From Amaranthus tricolor (taxonomy: Eukaryota; Streptophyta; Magnoliopsida; Caryophyllales; Amaranthaceae), in contig NC_080053.1 in the NCBI RefSeq assembly GCF_026212465.1, positions 11,678,781 to 11,742,780 of the forward strand: 64,000 nucleotides of DNA, written 5' to 3'. The translations under genes and the position numbers were made by a program. The notes below the pieces were generated by a model. That model saw nothing but the letters and a program-made list of their open reading frames with translations. It searched no databases and was not told where the DNA came from. Numbering within the stretch: the first letter of the stretch is position 1; each line of letters begins with the position of its first letter. This document shows, piece after piece, positions 1-13,700 of this stretch.

Positions 1-1714
1 TTGCTTTTTTTTTTTTTTTGAATTTCTTGAAATATGAGTTTAGATAGTTCTACAATTTGTATGAATAAGTAACTTTGTTGGTTTTTGTCAAAAAAAAAAG
101 TATCTTTGTTGATTGGAATACCAAACTATAAAGCATGAATAAGTACCTTTCTTGCAAATTACAATCCAAAATCTGTCAGTCCTCTCTTCTCTATCAAAAG
201 GTAAAACCCTAAAACCAAAAAAATCTGCCGCCACAGACCACAACGCAGCCTCCACCGCCGGCCAGTCGCCTACCCGAGCCACCGCCTTCCCCCAGTCTCT
301 GCCGCCTGTGTGTTTGACTTCTGTTGGGCATGGCTGTCACCACTCACCATTTACAAAATAAACCCTAAAAATCAGTTTTAAGGTATTTTCACTCTTAATG
401 TTAATCTAAAATCTAAAATTATTAGTCGTCATGTTCTAATATTTAATCATTATCTTAATCTTGAATATTGTTAGGATGTTCTTGGATTTGAAATGAAATT
501 CCTTCCCTAGACCCCCCATTCCAATGATTTTCTGTGGGTTTTTCCTTTCCCAGAATTTTCACTTACTTGGTTTAGTTATTTTTTTTTCAAAGTAAATCTT
601 TCCCAGACTAACAGATAGAATTTTCCTAATTTATTGGCTAAAAATGGTTTATTTATTTTAATTCTTTAATTTCAAGTTGACAAGTTGCAGACTTTATTGC
701 CATTTTTGATTGATGTTTTGTTTCATTTGAATTATGAATAATCTGTTTTTAAGTATTTGTTCCAGGTACAAGGTCTTGACTTTTTAGTGAATGAATTAAA
801 CTAAACAAATGAAGGTTTTTCAATTTATCAGAAAAATATATTTATGTTTGTTGATTGTTGTTTTCCATGTGAATGATCTTGTTTTAATCTTGAGGAATCC
901 TACTACATAAGTACATAGCAAAGCTGGAATTAAAAGTTGCCTTCTTTTTGTTCATTTTTTTGATCTGTAAAAATGAAAGCTGCTTCCTTTTGATATGTCA
1001 TTTTGTAGAAATAAACAAATAGAAGTATTTTAATTGTTAATTTTACAAACGAAACTCTACTGAAATTTTTTCCAATTGTTGGTGCCCCATGAGACTCTGA
1101 ACCCGGGATCCACCACTGGTCACGAGATGTTTTGCTCAATTGATGTTGCTTATTTTGTGTTGCTCACCAATTAGAGCTGATTTGAATGATGTTTGATGTC
1201 ATTAGCTTAGTACTTAATTGATCTTGTTCAAAGTTTTAGTTTGATTAATATGGACGATTTGATGTCTGACTATTCTGTTGGCCTCCTTTATTCCACTAGA
1301 CCAATGTATAAAGAACATTATTTTGAAAAGGCTAAATCAAGGTTTTTTTTTGATATCTAAGAATACTGGTGTAATATTATTGAATGTAATTTTTCTTTTT
1401 ATTTGAATTGTTGATGACAGCACTTGTTTTTTTCTGGATCTGCCACTGGTTGCCGCTAGAAATCTGGGTCTCGTACCGTCTTGGTATGAATGTTACGAAA
1501 CGTTGTCCTGTGCAACATCCGACGTAAAATTTTTGCCCTTAATTGTGCATTGGAGGTTCTACTCTTTCTCTTCAATTCCTTTTCTTCCCCTATTAATTTT
1601 GGGTTGTAGTTAAATAACGTGCTGAAAAATTCATTCAAAACGACACTTATTTTTTCCGGGTGATATTTCCTGATCAACAGTACCAAAATTTCTACATAAT
1701 TCCAAAACGGTATC
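1..1714 (+). other. Upstream region / probable 5' leader of the MYB4R1-like gene
   Basis: No conserved coding region is seen here. The stretch at about 150-370 is richer in C and G than its surroundings and contains AACCCTAAAA-type motifs common in plant 5' leaders, so it may be a non-coding first exon, with an intron running to near 1430-1710. No clear TATA box can be picked. Open frames on either strand here (88-361, 930-1139, 1456-1758) have no recognisable domain. This placement of the leader is inference. Confidence 0.3.
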
Positions 1715-4700
1715 ATGGGCAAATATGATTTTGTAGAAGAATTATCTGGTAGTGACAATGATGACTTGTTACAAGAGGAGATTCAAACTCTTTCAAGGGA
1801 ATGCTTTCCTTCTAATAACTTTGATGGTGCTAGCATTCCCGCCACTGCCACTACCTGTTCGGTTAACGATGGTAGATATCTCTCGGAAGATGAAGATGAC
1901 GATGATGGTGATGACATGGAATTAGTTCGTAGTATAAAGGAACAATATGGGATTGAAGTTGATATTTCTAAGCCACTTTCTTTGAAACCCTTGATTTCTC
2001 TTCCACCAGCATCTTCGGATGATGACGATGATGATTTTGAAACTCTGCGAGCTATTCAGAAGCGTTTTTCTCAGTATGGTGATGACAAATCCACGGGTGA
2101 GCATTCAATGTTTTTTATTTCTCTATATTGAACTTCACATAGACTTCTTTTACTTGTTGCATACTTGCCTTTATTTTTGAGTATGCAAAGTTGGAGCCTT
2201 AGGTAATACTCCTTGTGTGAAATTTATTGAAAGGGAAATTTGGTAGGGGAATGAGACAAAAAATAAGTGGAGAATAGAGACGAGTGGTTAAGATAGAGAG
2301 AGAGTATAAGCTTGTAGATGAGATTAAAAGAAGGAAACGAAGACCATTGTCAAAAAAAAAAGGGTGCAAAACAGTAAGACAAATTAAAATGAAAAGCGGT
2401 GCAAAATGAGAGGTGCAAAATGTGAAGGATAGAAAGAGTACGTCTCAAAGTACTTTTTTGTTCTTTTTAGTTGCTACTCACACACTATTTACAGGTACAT
2501 CAAGAAAAATATTTTGGACACCTTTGTCTTTAACCTTCAAAAGAAAATAGATGTGAACCACATATACTATGTGCATTTAAGTGCTGCCATTGAATTTTTA
2601 TAGCAAAATTGGCATGCCTAGCAACTAGGAGAAACACCAAATGCTTTGTTTATAATTAAATGAATCATTTATTAATTACATATTTTATTTATTGCCGCAA
2701 AGTTCATTTTTGTTGAGTTATAACCACTGTAAATCAATAAGTGTATCTATTGTAGTCAAGTGCTCGGATTCAGTGATTAGAGTTTTTTAGTGACCTACTA
2801 AGTGAGGTTTTTACCTTTGACTTTATCTTTTTACCTTTGACCAAAATAATAAACACATCCTACCTAACCCTTGTTAACCCACCTTCCAGTTTTGTCTCCT
2901 TCCTCTTGATTTTCACCATCATCTTTTTTTTGTTCTTCATCAGCTTGGCTTGGAATTTTGATGCTGGTGTCTTATGTTTGCTATCTTTCCATACTCATGC
3001 ACTCTTGATATTCAACATCATCATTTTTCGTTCTTCATTAATCTCATTTTCTTTTTCTCTCTCCTGCTTCAATGTCATTCTTTTTGCCATTTTTAATCTC
3101 AATTTTTTCCTACTAGATCTCTTTTTACCCTACTTTAATACCCTCATTTGGTTTAATAACTCATCAATTGAAATGGGTTTCTTTTTGTTTTTACAAGTTT
3201 TTTTTTTGGTTAATTAATTCATTAATTTCATCATTTAAAAACCTATTTCAAGAAATTTGATGAACTATGATGTTGAAAATTGGGGAAAGATTGGTTCGTT
3301 TTTGGGGATTGATGATAAATTTGTTTCTTTCCATAATAAACTCTAATTCAACTTTTGATTCTATTGATAGTGAATTTTTAATTATTGGGGCTGATATTTC
3401 ATACTTATTTTCATGGTGATCATTCTCCTCCTATGCCTCCAATTTTTGAATTTTGCTTCGCGTTAAGGTGATCTTAAGGGTTTTGGATCGCTTGAGATTT
3501 TATGCAAACTTAATTCTAGCTTATAATTATATAATGAGTTGTATATAGTTGGAGATGATAGGTTAGAGACTAATCCTGGTGTGAAAATTGGTTGAAAAAG
3601 ATGTAGGGGAGAACGACATATTAAAATAATTGGAGGGTGGGTTAATTAGGGTTAGGTAAGATGGGCTGTGTTAGTTGTCAATGGTAAACAAGTGAAGTCA
3701 AAGGTTAAAACCAATTTTGCAGGTCATTAAAAAGTCCATTCATCGGATTATGACGACATGGTTACAATAGATGCACTTTTCGATTTATAGTGGCTATAAC
3801 TCATAAAAAAAACTTTGCAGCTATAATTAATAAATGCACTAAACTTTGTGGCTTTAATTTATAAATGATTCTAAATAAATTAGTATCATCAGTCTTTTTT
3901 TTATTTGATTTCTTAAATTTATTAGACAATATTTTTATATTCTATCCATATTTTTTGGTTTGATAGGGTTTATGTCATTCTTTTCACATAGAAAAGATAC
4001 TTGTACGAGTTTTTTTTTGTCATGTGGGATGGTATTATTGTTGTGAGTTAAGTTTGTATGCTTGATGTATCGTTTTTTGATCGATAAATTCCATTTTAAA
4101 GTGTTCATGTTAAACTACTTTATCTCTCGTTGATAAAGTGAAATATTTTGATTTGAAGTGTTTTTTTAAATAAATTTGTGGATTAATGATGAACATCATC
4201 CGGTTTTTGGTGAATTAGGCATCATGTGCCATTAATCTTTTTAGTGGTTAAGTTGTATTCAATTTGTTTAATTCAGTTTGCTGGTTTTTTGGGAAGTAGC
4301 TTTACATGGCATTTTATGATTACTAGTGAGTTTTATTCCGATTTCTTAGTGGATTATGTTCAGGTCAAAATATGAATTTTGAAGTAACTTGTATGATTGA
4401 CTCAGATCCATTTGAAGGTTTGATACTCTATTTATTTCGATATTTTTCTGTGCTGTGGCGGTATTTACTAGTTTCATAAGGAATGAGATGATAACATTTA
4501 ATCAGGCTAATGTGCTCTCCTGACAGATCGCAAGATGCTTTCCTACACCCTTTTTTTACCAAATTAGTTTTCTGTAATGTAAATTGTTAAGATGGCTTAG
4601 TCTGTCATGAATTGTTGTGCTTCTGAGTATGTTAAATGACTTTTGCAAAACATTAATTTTGTTAATGTGATATTCAATGAATCTTTCTGCAACTGCCTAC

Positions 4701-7700
4701 TGACCAAAAGTTTGTTGGTTTCTTGATCGATGGTTATACCAGATGCAGTGGAATGTAAGAATGACAGTTGTGTAGACAAAACACTCCATGAGGATGTCAT
4801 TGCCGCCTCTTTGGGAAGTGAGTTCATATATGTACATGGAAATGATTTAGGAGAAAACACTTGTGATGTTCCGCAGAATGTGGAGACCTCTAGTTGCACC
4901 TCTAACTTCCCTAAAAGTGCACAAACATTTGTAGAAGCCATAAAGAAAAATAGATCATGCCAGAAATTTATTCGAAACAAGATGCTTCATATTGAAGCAA
5001 AAATGGAAGCAAACAGAGCGCTTCAAAAGCGCCTGAAAACACTTAGAGACTTCCAAGTGCAGTGCAAGAAGACAATTGGTCGAGCATTATCTCAGAAGCA
5101 AGACTCTCGTGTCCAGCTAATTTCAGTTCCAAAGCAGAAACCTAACACAAAGGTTATGTACGTAACTAAGGAAATCTTTTTTATTAGCCAACCTTTTTAC
5201 AACATAATGAACCATACCTTATATTGGTTGGTTATGACTTATTATCTCTGTTACTTTTATCAGGAAACTGTTGTGATATGATTTGGCATTTTGGTTGTTG
5301 CTTCATGCATGAATAGCTGACTGACTCTATGAAGACATTCCTTTGACTCACTAGAACATATATTTGTACTTTTCTGGCTTATTGATCTTTCACTGACGGA
5401 TTTATCGCGCAGGGTTCTGAGAAAAATGTTTCTGCCATATATTACGGTCCATTAGAGAACTCCCATGTGGCTTTGTACAAGACTACTATGAAAAATTATC
5501 CATTATTATTTCAGCGGGAGAAATGGTCAAAGAATGAAATTCGAGTTCTTGAGAAAGAAATTATAAAGCAATTTCAGGAAAAATTGTTCCAAACATCTGC
5601 TGATCTACTAAGGTAGTTCTACTAATTTTATGTGGATCTTATTAACTGTGATGTGTTCTACCCAACAAAAATTGTGTACTGAAAAGACATTTTCCACAGC
5701 TACTTAACAAACAAGATTTTTTGTAAATAAATTTCCTTTCGTGTCATTTGTCTTTGTAAACATTTTGCCTCTGTATTATGACTCTGGATATCCCAAGGAT
5801 CTGAAAGACATGTTGTTGCCTTATATTTTCTGTACGAGGGTTTTGTATATATCAATAGCTACGGGTGTAGAAAGCTTATAAATTTGATCACACTTTTGAG
5901 CAATTCCTTTTGTAATTCAAAAGAAAAATTATGTTGCTTATAATACCATGTTGCTTTTACTTGTGTATACTGAAAAGTAATGCAACTTTATGTGTTGGGG
6001 AATAATTATTTACTAATGCTTTCTGTATTGTTGATTAATCACATTTTTAAATTATTGGTCAAGAAATTTCTTATCTTCTATTTTAAGTGTTAGTTTATAA
6101 ATGCTTTAAGATATAAGTCTCATAAGGCATTCTAAATTTATCTTTTAATCTCCAATCAATTTTTTTGAGAAAGTTCTACTCACCTTTCTTTTTTGGAATC
6201 ATGTGAATTTTGGTGTTTCAATGCTCATTTTTTCTGATGTCTTACATATCAGTAATTTTGATGATCATGGGCTTGCTAATGGCGTGGATGACATGATTTC
6301 ATCAATCACGAATCTTGACATTACTCCAGAAATCATCCAAGAGTTTTCTAGGAAGGTAGATTGGAATAAATTGGCTTCTAGGCTTCCTCGTCGTTCTGGA
6401 GTCGAATGTGAGGCAAGGTAAGTGCTTTTGGCAGTTTTAGTGGCGCCATTTTAGTAAATATATAACTTATGAGAGCTTACTGGCTTCTTTTTTTTTTTTT
6501 TAAAAAAAATTGACATTGCTTGTTTATGGTCATTGTTGTAACTTGTAAGGAAACTTTCCTTTATTCAGCTAGATTGTGAGAAGGTACTTGACGTAGCATT
6601 GGTTTTAATTTTTTTTATCTTCTCCCAAAGTTTCTTTGTTGATTTATCACTCTATGTCCCAAGAATTATCTCTTTATATGCTTGAACACATCACAAAATG
6701 AAATGAAATATCTGAGCTTTTATTAACCTTTTGATCTAATAGTAACAACCATGTAGATACGACATCACTTGGAAATTATTTGGAAATCATTAAATTATGT
6801 AGATTGAGAGTTGATCCTTCATGAAACTTTTACTTTAGGTCAAACCTTTTAGTTTAGATTTAGCGAGCTGACGTAATGTTCAGATTCACCCTACATGCTG
6901 AATTTTTTTGTAGTTCTTGATGATTCTTCTTGGGACGTGACTTCCAATAACCCTACGTTTTGGGACTATGCACTGGCATTACCCATAAATTGCATTTCGT
7001 CTGTCCTCTCCCCTGATCTACGGCTAACCATGTAGGCTGCAAGGCACATCCTAGATGAAGTAAGGTTTACATAGTTCTTCTGCTGCCTACTCTTCAGTGT
7101 TTTTTGCTCTCGACCTCCATTGCTAACATATTCATGCCAATTATCTGGCATCTTTTTACGGCCATAATTACATAAAAACCTGAAGGAGAAGAGGGATGTG
7201 TAAATGTGGTCGTGAAAAGGGTTAAATTGTGTTGGAGATGAAAAGGGTCAATCAGTGTGAAAAAAATGGATGGTGGTTACAAGCTTTGATTTATGAAATT
7301 TATACTGAATGCTTAGAGATGTGGCAATCGCTGTTACTGGAAAAAGTATTAATGCGCCATTTGGTTGCATGGCTTTCTTAGCTTCCTTTCCCAGCTCAAA
7401 CAACAGATATTGCCTGTTTTGTTCAAACCTTTTAGGCTATTGCCCATAGACTGTTAGGAATTAGGAGTGCAAGGCAGGTTATGCGGAGGATCAATGATGA
7501 TATTGGCTGCGTCCAATGAAATCTTACCATGTTGACCCATGGCCAAAAGCTGTGATATCTTAGTTTGAAAAGTTAACTGGGCTGTTCATCCGTTGTTACT
7601 GACTTTTGAGTCTCTAACCATGAAATATCTGAAGTTTCACTGTAAAAAACTGTATTCTAATATCTCTAGGCTCTAGTAGTTTGTGTATATTGAAAATCAA

Positions 7701-10700
7701 GACGGAAGATATCTTAAGACTCCATTTCACAAATGAATTTGTCTGTCAAGATTGTCCTTTTGTTAAGAGTAAGAGTGCGATAGAGTAGTGGAGAGAAGGT
7801 TGTTTGTTCCAATAAATAGATTTGTAGTTCTTTGTTTCTTGTTATTGATGGAATTTTGTCTAATGACTCATATCATGTTTACTAGTTAAAAGAAGTTTTA
7901 CATGATGTTTGCAATCAAGGGTTAATCGGAAACAACCTTCTTGCTTTTACTTGGGTAAGGTTGCTTACGCCTGTCCTGCCCAAACCTCATTTAGGCGAGG
8001 GCTGCTTAGTGGAATTCAGGTGATGGAATGTTGTGTGATTGTATTGTTTTTTTAAATAAGAATAAAACTTGTTTGGTGATGAGTTTTCCTGAGCAAAAAA
8101 AGATTGAGCAAAAAGAGTTGCTGTTTGGGCCTACCTCAGAATGGGTAAAACATGCCTCGTAACCGGGTAAATACTTCATGTTAGATGTAATGTGTAAAAA
8201 AAAATAAAAAGAAGGTTTAGTGGATCGTTAAAATTTTTGAATATCAATTGATATTTCTGGACTACTTCTGAAACATGGACTGTATATAAGTGTGTTCTTT
8301 TCACTTCAATATAAAAAGTTTCATTTGCTACCACAGATTTTTCTTATCGTTTATCATATTGTATCTAAATACATTTTTTCTAAGAGAAGCAAGGTTGAAG
8401 GCTTAATTCTCTGTTGCAGTAACGTGCCTTATCGAAATAATTGAAATATATTCTATTGGTCAAAACATGCAGGTGGTTAAATTATGAAAACCGCTTGATC
8501 AACCGAGACAATTGGACATCAGATGAGGACAAGCATCTTTTGCTTCTCCTTCAGAAGAATGGGATCCATAACTGGAGTTATATTGCTGAAAAGTTGGGAA
8601 CTAACCGGACTCCATTTCAGTGCTTGGCACGCTATCAAAGGAGTCTGAATGCCAGTATATTGAAAAGAGTGTGGACAGAGGATGAAGATGCTCAATTGTG
8701 CTCTGCTGTGGAGGCTTTTGGGGAGAGTAATTGGCAAGCTGTTGCGTCTGTTTTTGAAGGACGGACGGGGACGCAGTGCTCTAATAGGTCAGTAAACAGG
8801 GTAACAATTTTAGACAAAGTTTTGTGCTTTTGATAGACTAGAATGTCTTGAGAAAGATATAGACTAGAACGTCTGTTGTTCTGTATGTTGTTAAGGTGTG
8901 TAATGTTTGTAACTGATGCAATAATCAACTGTCTATAAAGATGAACTTTTTTACCTTTAATTTGTTTCAAAGTGATGTCTTGATCTCATCCTATTAGGTG
9001 TAAGCATTGAAATACATTAGGATTTTTTGTATATCATAATAGACCTACATTAATTTAAAATGAAATTTATGGCTTGAGTATCTAGTCAGCTGAATGCCTA
9101 TATGAAATTGGAGGATTGTTGCAGATCTCACCAGTTGATTTTTATATATTTAGAAATAAGGCTTTTGACATTGTAGTATTTTTTTCCAATTGACTGCTGC
9201 TCTCCTTTCATAAAGCAAGCCTTCTCTCATGGTTCTCTAGATTAATTGCTATATAGCACTAGAATGTGAGCCTTTATAAATGAGCCCTCTTTTTTATATG
9301 GGTGAATCCTTGGTGTTTTTCGAAGACATTATTGATTACTTTCTTTGTTACAAATGATGTACCTTCTTTGAATTCAGTACTCCAGGTTGATGTGCTCCTT
9401 TTTTTTTTTTTTTTTTTTTTTTTTTCCATTATCCACATATGGTGAATTGTTGTCTCTATCTCTCTTGTCACATGTACCCACCTAATGTTTTTTCTCCTTT
9501 TCCCTGTATACCTGAAATAAAAGGGTGTCAGATATAAACATGGAGTGACATCTTTCTGGTCGTGATTGCATTTGAATTGAAATCATACTGAGGCTACGCC
9601 AGATTAATGCTTGGCTTTTGGGTATGGCTTTATATTATATGATAAGTTAATCATATTCAACGTCATGGTCTCTGTTTTGTGTTTATGTATAAGCTGTAGT
9701 ATTCTAATTGTGCTAGTTATGTTATTTTGGTGTACATTACACTTGGCTTCATTCTGACTCAGCTACATATATAAAATGTCTAGTCTTGTGATCCTTTACA
9801 GTTGTATTTTGTTTGATATGATTCCAAGCTGAAACTGGAAAGCTGATTAGGCGTTGAATTTCTGTTTCAAAATTATTTATTAGGTGGCGCAAAACTTTGC
9901 TTCCTGCTAGACAAAGGGTGGGGAGATGGAGTACTGATGAAGATAAACGCTTAAGGGTTGCTGTCACTCTTTTTGGATATAAAAGTTGGTATCGAATTGC
10001 TCAGTTTGTACCAGGAAGGACCCAAGTCCAATGTAGAGAAAGGTAAAAATTTTTGATTTTTAGCTGTCTTTTGTTGCATCTACTGTGATGTTTATTTTCT
10101 TTTTCTTGTAGATGGGTTAATGTTCTCGATCCGTCTTTGAAACACGGTGAATGGACCAAAGAAGAAGATATGAAGCTAAAAGAGGCTATATCAGAATATG
10201 GATATTGCTGGTCCAAAATTGCTGGATGTGTTCCTTTAAGAACAGATAACCAGTGCCGAAGGTATGATGGAATAATATTTACTGTTTTCTTCCATATTTG
10301 CACTCCCCAGTAGATGTCACTTGTCAATCATCAACATTTTGTATTTGGAAACATGATAATGATCAACTAGTAAAATAATTCTCTAAGTTCTTGAATTTTG
10401 AATGATACAAAGTTATATGGTTGGATAAAACATGGTAGAGCTCTTTTTCTTCACTAACAATACTTCCTCTGTATTCCATTTCTTCCTGCTTCAATTTCAG
10501 CACCAATCTGTCTGCCAAGAAATTGATGTTCTCTTTACCTTCGTTGCCTAATTATTAATTTATTGTTTCTCTTGCATGATGAAAAAATGAGATGTTTTCC
10601 TGCTAATTATACTCATAATTAAAATTTTTCTCATTTAACCCTGCCCTATCTAAAATATTCCGAACTCCGGCAGTGTGACCTTGCAATTACATGTATGTTG

Positions 10701-13700
10701 TACCCGATCTAGACCCTTGCAAGCAATATCCAACTACCATTTGTGGTAAAAGGAAGAGTCTGACCAACATATACTATTAATATAGCAGCTCAAACTTTTC
10801 GATTGAAAATTCTAATAAAAAATACATGTAATTTTGAAATTGTGGAAGCATTATTGATTTATTGTTTCTGTTGCATGATCAAAAAACAAGATATTTTCCT
10901 TCTCATCATCCTCATAATTAAAAATTTTCTCATTGAACCCTGCCCTAGCTAAAATATTCAACTTCGATTCAAACTGAAAGATTTTATTCCATTATCCCAT
11001 TATCATTAAATCGCTGTCATCTACGCGAAGGTTGACGAAGTCAAATTAATGTAACATATCCCTTGTACAGACAAAGTGTTACTTGTTGATCCATGATAGC
11101 AAACACATTTCCAGCGTCACATTAAGAAGTGCACATAATTCAACAAGTCCGTTTACTATATATTATTTAATCAAAACCAAATTTATCGACAATGGACACT
11201 TAAACTTAAATTATATGATTAAAAGTTAAACAATACTTAATTAATTTAACTAAGCATGAAGATTCCTATCCTTAAAACACTCTTTACTTTGGACACGTTA
11301 GTAGACTCTTGAACATGTGTTGGAGTCTTCTAAGCCTCATTTACTAACTTTCCAAATTAACAAGTCTGTCATTTAAATTATCTTAACGGTTTCCTCCATC
11401 CGCCCACCTTAGGCAAACAACTATTAAACTAAGGTGTTTGATCTTAAATTTAAGGATTCTACTAAGTAACTTAAGGATCAGTATACTTTAGCGGCCAAGA
11501 TAGCTACAAATGTGCCCGGTTGATTCTTTATTTTAGTGGCTTTAAAAAATTAATAAAAGTAATTAGTTTGCTTCAGCTCAAAAGGATCATTATCTTCTTG
11601 AGACTGCCTAGAAATCTTGTAGTTCATTAATCATATTATCTTTATGTATTACTAATTGAAGAACATATGAAATTGTGCTATGAGGGCTTCCTATGCTCCA
11701 TTTTGAGCAAGCCGTACACCGGAGTACGATGGAAACCTCCCTTGCTTGCTAGTTCTGTCCAAAAAGAGAAGTTTTCGGTTCTGGGTTCTTTGGAAAGCTT
11801 TAGTTTAAGGTAGCCGTCAAGATTCTAAAATTGGCGTTTTTGTGGAGCAGTAATATGCATTTATTAGAGAAAAGATTATTGCCTAACTTATAGGACTGGG
11901 CTTGTTGACTTGATAGGTGAGAATGGACTGCAAGGGCTCTCTCTATGCCCTATATGTTATTATGAGCCTTGAAGAAAGAGGAAGGGGAAGAATCGAGGAT
12001 GTAGAGGAAGAATTGATTTAAAGGCAAAGAAATGGTGGAAGATATGGAAAATGAAAATGTAATGAACATTATGAAATAGATGGAAACCCAAAGTGTAAAG
12101 ATCATTGGAGACAGAGGGAAAATCATAAATATAAGCCATAAAATAAAATTTAACCTTTATTAAGAAGGATGTATTCACCCTAACTTGTTAATTTAAGTTA
12201 CAGCAAGAATAAGCTATGTCCAAAACAAATTATATACTATCCTGAAACAACATTGGGCTATTGAAATAAGAAAAGACAGACATGGATTCATGATTATTAT
12301 ATGAAAAAGCATGATCTGATGAGCTTGTAGAGAGGTTGTGAGAAAATGGAGGAAGGGTATCTGTCGCGAAGGAAATTTTCATATCAGAAAAGCCTATTTC
12401 TTCATGATAAGGAATTGTAAAACGTCTATTAAGGCTAAATTTTGTTGGGACTACAAATAATATAGCATGCTAACGTGAAAAAGTCAAGAAAGAGAGAAGG
12501 GTCGTGAATCGTGGTCGTAGCTAGAATAAATTTAGTTCAACAAATAATGTAAGCCGAAGCAAATATAAGTTTATCTAAAAAGAATTGGAAGTTAACTTCT
12601 TAAGCAGTAGTTCGCGTTTAGCACTTCAAATGCTGTAAAATAGGTTCAGCTGGAAAATGAGTACTGGTCTGTAACAATGAATTTCAGATTAGCCCAAGTT
12701 GACTTCAGAATAAATATGAAGAGGCAGTCTAAGAGTAAGTTGAAACTGTATGTATGCAGCACCATCATTAAACTATATGGATGCAGCATCATTATTGAAA
12801 TATAGCAAGTGTGCGTTTTTCAACTTCATTTTTGATTAATAAGCATGGAGTTTTATCTAATATAGATGTGATGTTGAGAGACTTGTACACCTAATCGAGT
12901 AACATAGCATGTCAACGTTGTTTCTATGACAATTATTTTAGTGTATTCTCTTTGATTTCAATAATCTGGTTTGATTTTGTTATATTTTTATATGGAGTAG
13001 GAGATGGAAGAAGTTGTTTCCAGATGAAGTTCCGTTGCTCAAAGCTGCAAAACACATAAAAGAGGTGGCACTGATCTCCAATTTTGTGGATAGGGAGTCA
13101 GAGCGTCCTGCCCTTGGGATGAATGACTTTGTCCCATTACCTATTACAAATTCAGCAAATGAGATGAAAAAAGAAAAGAAATCCCAAACACGAAAAAGGT
13201 GTTAGCATTGTTTGTGAATGTGGATTTTGAATTTCATTGATGGTCAATGCTTGATCATTTTTTTTTCTATTGAATACTAAAATGTTTATACAGGAAAGGT
13301 AGGCAATTAACTCCAAACACACAGAGCATTTCGCAGTAAGTGATTCTTAGCTGGTTTTCTGCTTCTTTGGAATTTGTTATGATTTCATACACTTGTCTTT
13401 CATTTTTAACTATGGTTTATATTCCACTTTAAATTGCCATTAATTCAAAATTCAAGTGCTTATAGGTTGGATGTTTTATGTCGTATATCTAATGTTGTGG
13501 GAAATACTTCTGTTCCTGAAATGGTGCTGTAGTCTGAAAGGAGTTGCATCAAGAAAGCGTAAAAGAAATGATAAATCAAGTGGGGTTGCTAATAATAGTA
13601 ATGATGCATGTAGCACTGATGGGTACGGTATCCTTGAAAATAAGAAGTTTAGTCCCATTAGATCTGATTCTAAGAAAAAGAAGCATTGTGGAAACCTGAA

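Noticed and set aside
1456..1758. Minus-strand 100-codon frame across the MYB4R1 start
   Set aside because: No domain is recognised and it overlaps the start exon antisense. Kept only as an unlikely possibility.
2837..3217. 126-codon plus-strand frame resembling a hydrophobic membrane protein
   Set aside because: It lies within intron 1 and inside the long-TIR element. It overlaps the left TIR, and its Phe/Leu/Ser bias comes from the pyrimidine-rich strand.
4597..4980. Minus-strand 127-codon frame
   Set aside because: It is antisense to exon 2 of the SNAP190-like gene, which has matching splice sites and conserved phase.
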